NCBI GenBank assembly: GCA_025360235.1
Contig: JANYCO010000185.1
Span: forward strand, 1-12,090
Direction of reading: 5' to 3'
Length of the DNA: 12,090 nucleotides
Origin: Cytophagales bacterium
GTDB lineage: Bacteria > Bacteroidota > Bacteroidia > Cytophagales > Cytophagaceae
Under the pieces are notes generated by a model that had not been told where the DNA came from, made no database searches, and saw only the letters and a program-made list of their open reading frames with translations. Position numbers and translations under genes: made by a program. Each line of letters opens with the position of its first letter. Within the stretch, counting starts at the first letter, position 1. Positions 1-5,528 of the stretch are shown one piece after another.

Positions 1-80
1 AGTAATGTACAATTAAGATATCCTTGATTTTGCGAAATAAAATCCATACCTTTAATTTAATAATTTTTAAGTCTCCGAAT

Positions 81-88
81 TAATTTTG
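81..88 (+). promoter_or_regulatory. Bacteroidota -7 promoter box, leaderless-type position
   Basis: TAATTTTG matches the Bacteroidota -7 consensus TAnnTTTG exactly. It ends only 6 nt before the ATG at 95, so transcription would begin at or next to the start codon. No good TTTG/TTG -33 box is visible at the expected distance, which lowers confidence. The box also overlaps the in-frame TTG at 86-88, which argues against that codon being the translation start. Confidence 0.4.
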
Positions 89-94
89 AACCTT

Positions 95-712
95 ATGAAA
101 AAGATATTTTTTACCATTGTAATAAGTTTTTTGTCAATCGCAGCTATAGCACAATCAACAAAATCAAAGTTATATTTTGTGACAGAAAAAGATACAGTCT
201 TTTGTGAGAAAATGTATTATACTAAGAATGCAAAAGGGTTATGTACTTTACAATATAAAGAGATAAATGGGGATTCAGTGTCTATTGTGGGTCGGGGAAG
301 TCGAAAAAGGGTGCCAAAGGTGTTGACTTTTTATATTGACGGTTCTGTATACGACAGGGTACCCTTTATGATACATGGTAGAAAAAACGGTTTCGTTCGT
401 TATGATTTTAGAGAAATCGACGGCAAAATAATTGTTTATTTGGATGAAGGTACAACTGTTTTTTTAACACCAGGAACTTATACCCCAACCACAAAATACT
501 CAGGAGTTGCTACTTCCTATAAGACTCGTTTTTATGTAAAATGGCCAGACGGTAAATTTTACAAGGCAAACAGCAGAAAGAATATGAATAAAATATTCAA
601 ACCTTATTTAATGAAATGCAAATCGTTTACTGCTCAATGCAAAGGAAAATACAAAATTAAGATTGCTCCTTTTATGGATATGATCCGTTTGTATAATTCT
701 GTTTGTGAATAA
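95..712 (+). CDS. Secreted protein of unknown function
   Basis: The protein has 205 residues counted from the ATG at 95. The frame is also open from a TTG at 86, but that codon lies inside the predicted -7 box and would put three residues ahead of an ordinary signal peptide. The N-terminus has two lysines, a hydrophobic stretch of about 15 residues and an A-I-A-Q end, a typical signal peptidase I signal, so export to the periplasm or cell surface is likely. The mature part is rich in Lys, Tyr, Thr and beta-type alternation, with four or five cysteines and no membrane segment, lipobox or repeat. I do not recognise a family. It sits on the opposite strand to, and convergent with, the mobile-element gene block to its right. 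If the element's left end is outside the window, as the tRNA remnant implies, this is element cargo; that is inference. Confidence 0.75.
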   Translation: MKKIFFTIVISFLSIAAIAQSTKSKLYFVTEKDTVFCEKMYYTKNAKGLCTLQYKEINGDSVSIVGRGSRKRVPKVLTFYIDGSVYDRVPFMIHGRKNGFVRYDFREIDGKIIVYLDEGTTVFLTPGTYTPTTKYSGVATSYKTRFYVKWPDGKFYKANSRKNMNKIFKPYLMKCKSFTAQCKGKYKIKIAPFMDMIRLYNSVCE

Positions 713-764
713 AGAATTTTACTAATATGTATTAAAGAAGTACCTGACACTGAAAATACATTTT

Positions 765-897
765 TGTCCGCATGTTAACTCTAATTTAACTCAATTTTAT
801 CTGTCAAATAGGTAGCTGGTTTTGATATTCAGCTCTTTGTATTGTATTGACCAGGTATTCCCGGACATTCGGACAGTTGCGGACATTAGCCCGGACG
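765..897. repeat. Cluster of CGGACA repeats
   Basis: CGGACA occurs in direct orientation at 862-867, 870-875 and 880-885, with CGGAC again at 892-896, giving start-to-start spacings of 8, 10 and 12 bp. An inverted copy, TGTCCG, lies at 765-770; extended to 8 bp (TGTCCGCA, 765-772) it is an exact inverted match of TGCGGACA at 878-885. The cluster is a GC-rich patch in an otherwise AT-rich gene-free stretch, just beyond the terminator of the element's gene block. Such an arrangement would suit a binding site for a replication, transfer or regulatory protein, but nothing shows which. The rest of 713-901 holds nothing I recognise. Confidence 0.5.
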
Positions 898-901
898 GCA
901 T

Positions 902-932
902 AAAAAAGACCTATCGGAATTTTCCGATAGGT
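902..932 (-). terminator. Rho-independent terminator of the element gene block
   Basis: A hairpin with up to 11 paired bases (909-919 with 922-932, core CCTATCGGAA/TTCCGATAGG) is followed on the minus strand by a T-rich run (902-907). It lies 32 bp past the stop codon of the RadA-like gene and would end the leftward transcript. There is no T-run on the plus-strand side. Confidence 0.8.
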
Positions 933-964
933 TAAAAATTAACAGCAATACTATAGAAATCTCT

Positions 965-1918
965 TTAATAAATTCGTAACTCCTTACCTACCGTTCCGAA
1001 ACGGTTCTTTTCCGTATAGGCTATCCCTTGTTTACATCGAATTACTACATCCACTTCATGTGCCCAGCTGCCATCACCACGATACATAGTTCCGTCTTTA
1101 TGGGCATGAGTAACGAATACATGTGAAAGCAGGTCTTTAAAATACTTCATCTTATGTAATCCGGCAGCCTGATCAATATAGAAAGGTGTTATATCCATTT
1201 TGGTAACCGAATCATAAAACAAGGTGGAATATTTCACTTTGCTCTTATCTTTTTGCTCAAGAAGCAATCCTTTCCACTCTTCTTCTGATAATGGTAAGCG
1301 GTTTAGAAAATCCACTTTTCTTATCCATTCAGGAGTAAGTACCCTTCGTTTTTTATCTTGCAGTGTATCGCTGTTAAGACTTTCTTCTGCCATGATGTAC
1401 AGAGAACCGTACTCTCTGGAAATCTCGTCCGCCAGTTTCATACAAAAGGTTGATTTCCCCTCACCAGGTAGTCCCCAAACTAATACCCTAAACGGATAAC
1501 TAATCTTTCCGAGGAATTCCATCATTTCAGCAGAGAAATTACAAGGGATAGAATTGCTTTTGGAATCATTACCTGATTGCACGACTAAAGGAGGAACTAC
1601 ACCAGGATTATTTTTCTCTTTTACTCCTTGTTTAAGATGCGTTTCAAGTACACTGGCTCCCACGTCAATTACCTTTTTGAAAAAATAATTTTCAAGACCA
1701 TTATTTTTTGGAGCAGCAATGGTTTTTTCAGGTTCCTGACTATCCTTCTCATTTTCTGACTTTCTGATATTATTTAAATGGGCTATCGAAATTCCATCTA
1801 CTGGAATAACACCACCTCTGCGCTTGTATCGTTTTCTGCAAGCATCCCTGCAAAATACTTTGCTGATCTGCCCCTGTATCTTCTTGCCACAGGCAAGACA
1901 ATTTTTTATATAGCTCAT
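965..1918 (-). CDS. RadA-like ATPase with N-terminal zinc finger, mobile-element type
   Basis: This 317-aa protein is a RecA-fold ATPase closest in motif pattern to RadA/Sms, the DNA-branch-migration helicase. Residues 7-27 form a C-x2-C-x12-C-x3-C zinc finger followed by a basic stretch, likely DNA-binding. Residues 35-125 look like a low-complexity linker. The ATPase core has Walker A GLPGEGKST (149-157), the RadA-type E-E-S acid pair after strand 2 (178-180), a Walker B strand ending in D236, and near the C-terminus KNRFG (304-308), the signature that separates RadA from RecA. RadA proteins are usually about 450 aa and carry a C-terminal Lon-protease-like domain; here the protein stops about ten residues after KNRFG, so that domain is absent. 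The finger also differs from RadA's standard spacing. The start lies 4 nt past the stop of the upstream gene, suggesting coupled translation. It could serve element replication, transfer or recombination; this is inferred. A DnaB- or RepA-like role is the main alternative. Confidence 0.75.
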   Translation of the reverse strand: MSYIKNCLACGKKIQGQISKVFCRDACRKRYKRRGGVIPVDGISIAHLNNIRKSENEKDSQEPEKTIAAPKNNGLENYFFKKVIDVGASVLETHLKQGVKEKNNPGVVPPLVVQSGNDSKSNSIPCNFSAEMMEFLGKISYPFRVLVWGLPGEGKSTFCMKLADEISREYGSLYIMAEESLNSDTLQDKKRRVLTPEWIRKVDFLNRLPLSEEEWKGLLLEQKDKSKVKYSTLFYDSVTKMDITPFYIDQAAGLHKMKYFKDLLSHVFVTHAHKDGTMYRGDGSWAHEVDVVIRCKQGIAYTEKNRFGTVGKELRIY

Positions 1919-1922
1919 ATAC

Positions 1923-2330
1923 TTACAGTTTTGTTAAATATTTTTTATACTTGTATCTGATCAGACTAAACATCCAAAGGTTGATAGGAGTGTCCGATAA
2001 GATCCACTCCAGCAGAGTATCATCCACTGCTCCGATTTCTTTATAGGTATAGGACAATGCTTTCTCCAGATATTCTTCAAAAAGTAAAGCCAATAAATTG
2101 AGCTTACCCAAACGAACATTCATTTGCAACAAATGTGCTGGATTAAAGTAAATTCTTTTCAGGCACTCTATATGGAGCATATAACTCAGCATTGGTCTGG
2201 TTATATTTACAAGTACAACATCATTGTTTGTATATTTTTTTGCAGGGAAAGCGCTAATTTCATTATTTGTTATTCCTTTCTTTATTTTCCTTCTTCTTCT
2301 TTTCATAACGTTCATTAATTTTAGTTTCAT
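1923..2330 (-). CDS. Small basic protein of unknown function in mobile element
   Basis: The 135-aa product is not a family I recognise. The N-terminus is strongly basic (RRRRKIKK at 11-18), which would suit nucleic-acid contact. Residues 45-95 look mainly helical, and the C-terminus is again basic and aromatic (RYKYKKYLTKL). There is no signal peptide or clear membrane span. Three methionines (1, 6 and 9) precede the basic cluster, so the start may be a few codons downstream. A strong hairpin lies 13 bp upstream of the start, and the downstream RadA-like gene begins 4 nt after this stop, so the two are probably translated as a pair and may act together. Its place in the integrase-HTH-ATPase block is the only functional clue. 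Confidence 0.6.
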   Translation of the reverse strand: MKLKLMNVMKRRRRKIKKGITNNEISAFPAKKYTNNDVVLVNITRPMLSYMLHIECLKRIYFNPAHLLQMNVRLGKLNLLALLFEEYLEKALSYTYKEIGAVDDTLLEWILSDTPINLWMFSLIRYKYKKYLTKL

Positions 2331-2343
2331 TAAATAATTAACT

Positions 2344-2373
2344 ATTCTGAGAAGGTATTACCCTTCTCAGAAT
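2344..2373 (-). other. Perfect 12-bp intergenic hairpin without T-tract
   Basis: ATTCTGAGAAGG (2344-2355) and CCTTCTCAGAAT (2362-2373) pair perfectly around a 6-nt loop. It sits between the HTH gene (stop at 2394) and the start of the next gene (2330). On the minus strand the bases after the stem are AGTTAATTATTT, with no terminator-type T-run, so it does not look like a full terminator. It could be a partial terminator or mRNA-stabilising element that lowers expression of the two downstream genes relative to the HTH gene, or a dyad operator. The structure is certain; the role is a guess. Confidence 0.6.
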
Positions 2374-2393
2374 GAATTAAATTTTACTCCTTG

Positions 2394-2732
2394 TTAAAGT
2401 TTTAATGTTCCATTCTGGTCTATTTCAAAATTCAATTCCGAAATAGATTTTTTCTTTCCCGCTTCCAGCCATTGCTCCAGATCGGCACGTTTGAAATAGA
2501 GTTTCTTGCCCCGTTTTAAAAATGGTATGATTCTTTTGGAGGTAAATCCATAAATGGTTTGGGGTGCCAGCTTTAAAAATCCGGCAGCTTCTTTTAATGA
2601 GAGTAGCAGGGGAGAACTACTACCTGTTTGTTCGGAGGTTGGCTTCTTTTCCGACAATACCCTACGCACTGTTCCTTCTATCAACGAAATCAACTCCTCT
2701 TGAGTGGTGACTATTATCTTGTTGTCTTTCAT
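2394..2732 (-). CDS. Excisionase-type helix-turn-helix DNA-binding protein
   Basis: A 112-aa protein with a MerR/excisionase-like winged HTH (HTH_17 type) at about residues 43-90. The order LSLKEAAGFLKLAPQTIYG, then a basic turn, IPFLKRGKKLYFKRADLEQWL is the familiar pattern in which helix 2 reads DNA and the RGKKLYFKRADLEQWL part forms the wing and last helix. The N-terminal 40 residues are a predicted helix plus a Ser/Thr-rich linker. Proteins of this type lie near integrases in Bacteroidota mobile elements and act as excision factors or regulators. Which of these applies here cannot be read from the sequence. It is followed by a strong hairpin before the next gene and lies in the same orientation as the integrase, two genes upstream. 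Confidence 0.8.
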   Translation of the reverse strand: MKDNKIIVTTQEELISLIEGTVRRVLSEKKPTSEQTGSSSPLLLSLKEAAGFLKLAPQTIYGFTSKRIIPFLKRGKKLYFKRADLEQWLEAGKKKSISELNFEIDQNGTLKL

Positions 2733-2807
2733 ATTTTTGGTTTTAAATTTTAATTAATTATGTTTCTTTTATTTTAATTTTAAAGTAACATTTTGAACAA
2801 AAAAAAA

Positions 2808-3536
2808 CTAGAGTTCTGTTACCACGTTTTTCAAACGTTCCAGCACAATCCTGTTAACGATTTCTTTGGTTCTGGCAATCGCTTTGGTATCATTCCTTAA
2901 TAGTTTTTTTAGTCCTTCTTCAAACGCTTGTTGGTGCGTACCGTCCATCCAGTCAATGAGCGTAGCAAAATTGTACTCAAACTGCTTATCTCCGAAAATT
3001 TTGTGGTAGAGTTTAAAGCCCTCCAGTTCCTCTCTGAAAGTTTTGTCGATGTATTTATCAAAATCAGGAAACAGTTTATCACATATTTCCAGTAAGGTAA
3101 ATACATTTGTCATACCCGAATAATTATCGAATTTAAGCGCCAGATGATAAGTATGGTTGGTTCTCTGTGTTGCCTTCCATAGTTTAGCTCTAAGGAATTT
3201 ATCGAGGGTGTAATCAACCGACTCGATATAGGTCTCGTACTTGATTTTAAGTCCGGACAATTGATACTCACGATCAGGATTTAAGGAGGTTTCATAGTCC
3301 ACGATTTTAGTTAAAATTTTTACTTCAAAAGGTATTATTTGTTTGGCAATAGAATCTTCAAGTGTAGAATAGCCACCAGTGGTATAGTAGCTTTTAAGCT
3401 GAGTGTTTCGTCGGTCGAATGTTACTTTGTAATACAGGGCATAGATTTTTCTGTTCCCTTTTTCATCGGTTGCAGTTCCTACTGGTTCGATGTAGGTATT
3501 TAAAAATGGCTTTATGGTAATCTTCTTTTTCTTCAC
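2808..3536 (-). CDS. Unknown protein encoded beside the integrase
   Basis: A protein of about 242 aa that I do not recognise. The frame is open from a TTG at 3566 (252 aa), but that codon overlaps the predicted -7 promoter box at 3564-3571. The GTG at 3534-3536, giving a K-rich start VKKKKITIKPF, or the TTG at 3546-3548 are therefore more likely starts. There is no in-frame ATG near the N-terminus. The first third has a beta-rich look (YALYYKVTFDRRNTQLKSYYTTGG) resembling the N-terminal arm-binding-like regions of Bacteroidota integrases, but no catalytic domain follows. The rest is helical and charged, with many Lys, Glu and aromatic residues. No signal peptide, membrane span or cysteine motif is seen. 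Nine A's directly follow the stop codon (2799-2807), read as a T-tract on the minus strand, but without a convincing stem. A role in excision or integration control is possible only by position. Confidence 0.6.
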   Translation of the reverse strand: MKKKKITIKPFLNTYIEPVGTATDEKGNRKIYALYYKVTFDRRNTQLKSYYTTGGYSTLEDSIAKQIIPFEVKILTKIVDYETSLNPDREYQLSGLKIKYETYIESVDYTLDKFLRAKLWKATQRTNHTYHLALKFDNYSGMTNVFTLLEICDKLFPDFDKYIDKTFREELEGFKLYHKIFGDKQFEYNFATLIDWMDGTHQQAFEEGLKKLLRNDTKAIARTKEIVNRIVLERLKNVVTEL

Positions 3537-3563
3537 AGTTCTTCCCAAGTATATACTAAAACG

Positions 3564-3598
3564 CAAATATATATTAAATGTTATTATAAAACAACAAA
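3564..3598 (-). promoter_or_regulatory. Bacteroidota promoter for the unknown gene at 2808-3536
   Basis: Read on the minus strand, the -7 box is TATATTTG (3571-3564), an exact TAnnTTTG. A TTG at 3594-3592 lies 20 bp upstream of it, with a TTTG at 3598-3595 as an alternative at 23 bp; both fall in the range known for this promoter class. Transcription would start around 3558. The box overlaps the most upstream possible start codon (TTG 3566-3564), so it helps decide the translation start. It also shows that this gene need not depend on integrase transcription. Confidence 0.6.
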
Positions 3599-3659
3599 TA
3601 AAGAAACAATTTTTATTACAATTTATAACTACATAACAATCAAATAGTTGATTTATTGT

Positions 3660-4868
3660 TTAGCCAAGCAATTTTTCATTGGCTTCGTCAATAATGTCGT
3701 TTTCAAAGCTATCGAGGTAAATTTGAGTGGTTTTTTCAGTATCGTGTTTCATGGCTTCGCTGATAAGAGAAGTAGAGACACCACTTCTCTTTAAGATTGT
3801 TGCCCAGGAATGACGGGCTACGTAGGTAGTCAGTTTAACATCTATTTTGCACGTCTTGCCAATTTCCTTAAGGTCTTTATTAACTTGTTTGTTTACTTTG
3901 AGGATACGGTCTTTCTGTTGTTGGGGAGTAAGATGTTTCTTACTGTTCAGAATAGGGAAGAGGTAGTCCGAAACCTGATTAGCCAGATAATAATTTAGAA
4001 TTTCCAAAGCAGGAGGGAGCATCTTTACATTGTATTCTTTACCTGTTTTCATGCGGTTGTATTTCAAACGACCGTTTTCTATATTGTTTCTTTTCAGGTA
4101 GCCTATATCAATCAGGTTGATGCCCATATTGTAATAGCTGAACAGAAAGTAATTTTTACTATGCCAGAGCAGTGTTTCGGGTTCCAGTTTCAGATCAATG
4201 ATTTGCTGCATCTGTTCTCTGGTGATGGCTCTTTTTTGTGTTTTGGTGTTGAGCTTACTGATTTTGTACTTGGTAAAGGGGTAACTGTCTTTCTTGGCGT
4301 AGCCTTCTTCAATGGCTCTGTTGTATATACTCCGGACAGAGCGCATATAGGCACTGATAGAAATTTCAGTTACATCTCTGCCTAAAAGAAACTCTTCAAA
4401 CCTGTTTAGAAAAGAAAGATCAAGGTCTGAAAAATAAAAATCTTTGTCTGCTCTGAACTTTGCCACTGCGTTACGGGCATCTTTGTAGGAACGAGCGTTT
4501 CCTAAACGGTTAGCTTTCTTCATTCTTTCGACGAAGGCATCAAAGAATTTCAGTACTGTTATTTTTTGAACATTCTTTTTAGTTTTTTCGACAATCTCCT
4601 CAGCAGAATACTCTTTTTCTTCCACTTCTGATTCCATCATTAGTTTATTGGCCACCGCTACTTTTTTGGTAATGAGGGTTTGTAATTCAAACTCGTTGGG
4701 ATGCTTTTTATTAGGTTTGCCGTTCTTCTTGTCCCACCATTCTGCTTTACAGGAAAACCCTAAAGCACGGTAGTTTATTTTACGGTCTTTAATGATGCGG
4801 AGCCATAAAGGATGTTCCCCATTGGTCAAGGTTTTATGCGAAACAAGTATTACTTTTACAGAAGCCAT
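3660..4868 (-). CDS. Tyrosine recombinase/integrase of Bacteroidota mobile element
   Basis: A 402-aa site-specific recombinase that cuts and rejoins the element and target DNA through a phosphotyrosine. Residues 1-95 form the arm-binding/N-terminal domain, about 103-205 the SAM-like core-binding domain, and about 212-400 the catalytic domain. By motif alignment the catalytic set is K274 (in RMKTGK), R352 (in ARHSW), H375 (KHDTEKT) and the nucleophile Y384 (TQIYLDSF). Two canonical residues are changed: the first Arg is N251 (GINLID), and the His of HxxR is Y349 (YVAR). Bacteroidota integrases such as IntDOT are known to lack the first Arg as well, so the enzyme is probably active. Length and intact frame also argue for function. 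It is transcribed away from the attachment site about 170 bp upstream, the usual layout for tRNA-integrating elements. It starts at an ATG behind a predicted -7 box and tandem repeats. Confidence 0.95.
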   Translation of the reverse strand: MASVKVILVSHKTLTNGEHPLWLRIIKDRKINYRALGFSCKAEWWDKKNGKPNKKHPNEFELQTLITKKVAVANKLMMESEVEEKEYSAEEIVEKTKKNVQKITVLKFFDAFVERMKKANRLGNARSYKDARNAVAKFRADKDFYFSDLDLSFLNRFEEFLLGRDVTEISISAYMRSVRSIYNRAIEEGYAKKDSYPFTKYKISKLNTKTQKRAITREQMQQIIDLKLEPETLLWHSKNYFLFSYYNMGINLIDIGYLKRNNIENGRLKYNRMKTGKEYNVKMLPPALEILNYYLANQVSDYLFPILNSKKHLTPQQQKDRILKVNKQVNKDLKEIGKTCKIDVKLTTYVARHSWATILKRSGVSTSLISEAMKHDTEKTTQIYLDSFENDIIDEANEKLLG

Positions 4869-4900
4869 ATACTATTAATAACGAAAAAGGGGTTATCTAT

Positions 4901-4922
4901 TAGGTAAAACATAGGTAAAACA
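4901..4922. repeat. Tandem 11-bp repeat upstream of integrase
   Basis: TAGGTAAAACA occurs twice back to back (4901-4911 and 4912-4922). It lies between the integrase ATG and its predicted -7 box, about one helical turn per copy. It could be an operator for an element regulator such as the HTH protein, or an arm-type binding site for the integrase near the attachment site. Neither role is shown. Confidence 0.55.
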
Positions 4923-4928
4923 AATATA
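4921..4928 (-). promoter_or_regulatory. Predicted -7 box for the integrase gene
   Basis: On the minus strand the sequence is TATATTTG, an exact TAnnTTTG. Transcription would begin near 4914, inside the tandem TAGGTAAAACA repeat, and leave a leader of about 45 nt before the ATG at 4868. The only clear TTTG further upstream (4961-4958) is 29 bp away, too far for a standard -33 box, so the promoter would be weak or activator-dependent. Confidence 0.4.
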
Positions 4929-5038
4929 GTAAAAATGGATAAAAAAGCATAATGAACCAAAAGAAAAAATATATTAAATAATTGATTAATAATATATTAA
5001 TATATAAAAATAAATATCAACAAGAGAAAAGTTATCGC

Positions 5039-5080
5039 CTTCTAAGCAGTAGGTCATGCGTTCGAATCGCATCGGGATCA
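5039..5080 (+). pseudogene. 3' half of tRNA-Arg(TCT): element attachment site (right junction)
   Basis: The segment reads as the 3' half of a tRNA: anticodon loop CTTCTAA with TCT at 5041-5043, 3' anticodon strand GCAGT, variable loop AGGTC, a perfect 5-bp T stem (ATGCG/CGCAT) around TTCGAAT, acceptor strand CGGGATC (5073-5079) and discriminator A. The 5' half is missing. No GATCCCG acceptor strand or D arm precedes it; instead there is AT-rich sequence, and the bases at 5034-5038 (ATCGC) pair only imperfectly with GCAGT. The transcription terminator right after it suggests this is the chromosomal end of the tRNA gene. Tyrosine integrases commonly recombine in tRNA genes and restore the tRNA at the other junction. 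An intact tRNA-Arg(TCT) is therefore expected to the left of this window. The crossover probably lies in or beside the anticodon loop. Confidence 0.8.
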
Positions 5081-5090
5081 CTTGAAAATG

Positions 5091-5121
5091 AAAGGCTTAC
5101 AAATATTTGTAAGCCTTTTTT
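5091..5121 (+). terminator. Rho-independent terminator behind the tRNA remnant
   Basis: AAGGCTTACAAAT (5092-5104) pairs perfectly with ATTTGTAAGCCTT (5105-5117), followed by further T's to 5121. It lies 10 bp after the tRNA 3' end and most likely terminated the original tRNA-Arg transcript. The palindrome with A- and T-runs on both sides could also stop transcription from the right. Confidence 0.85.
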
Positions 5122-5513
5122 GGTTATTGGTATACACAAAAGAATACACGTGTGATAATATTAAATTAAAGTAAAGCGCCTTTAATCAAAAATTTAAATT
5201 AGTTGTTTCTGTTTATTTTGACATAGTTAGTTTTAGGATTTGCCTATTAATACATTACCGTTTTGCAATTCTAGCATAAATCAATTTTTTCTATTTTTCA
5301 TCCATAATAAAAATCGTCCCATATTGTTTTTTAAATTTAAGTCCTGTTCATATATTTCTCTCAATATTATTGTGTAAAAAGGAAGTTGTAGTTGTTGAAA
5401 CTAAAATAGATATACTTATTACTAATCCAAAGCCCAACTATTATATTCTGAGACTTCAAAAACCCTCTAATTTATGTGCACAACTAGATTTTTAACTATT
5501 CGCAGAAAAGTCT
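5122..5513. other. Gene-free AT-rich stretch
   Basis: About 390 bp between the tRNA terminator and the Fur operon promoter without a convincing open reading frame on either strand. The only structure noted is a weak hairpin, ATTAAAG (5165-5171) with CTTTAAT (5180-5186). I see no RNA gene, repeat or recognisable gene remnant. Confidence 0.5.
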
Positions 5514-5521
5514 TATATTTG
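5514..5521 (+). promoter_or_regulatory. -7 promoter box of the Fur-PurA operon, leaderless-type position
   Basis: TATATTTG is an exact TAnnTTTG match. It ends 7 nt before the ATG at 5529, so the mRNA would start at or within about two bases of the start codon. No clear TTTG/TTG -33 box lies 17-23 bp upstream, only a T-rich run. There is no in-frame start codon further into the gene that could be used instead without losing the N-terminal helix. Confidence 0.5.
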
Positions 5522-5528
5522 GGCAGTT

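Noticed and set aside
86..94. TTG start at 86 for the secreted protein
   Set aside because: The codon lies inside an exact -7 promoter box, and the ATG at 95 gives a cleaner signal peptide.
862..897. CRISPR array
   Set aside because: The repeated unit is only about 6 bp with 2-6 bp gaps, far too short for repeats and spacers, and no cas genes are present.
1224..1499. Plus-strand frame opposite the RadA-like gene
   Set aside because: It lies entirely within a gene whose protein has clear ATPase motifs; its translation shows no recognisable domain.
3628..3660. Terminator for the integrase gene
   Set aside because: The AACAATCAAAT/ATTTATTGTT dyad just past the stop has a bulge and no T-run on the minus strand, so it is too weak to call.
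5010..5080. Complete tRNA gene or tRNA with an intron
   Set aside because: No acceptor 5' strand, D arm or matching anticodon stem precedes the 3' half, and no group I intron core was seen nearby; a recombination junction explains the half-gene better.
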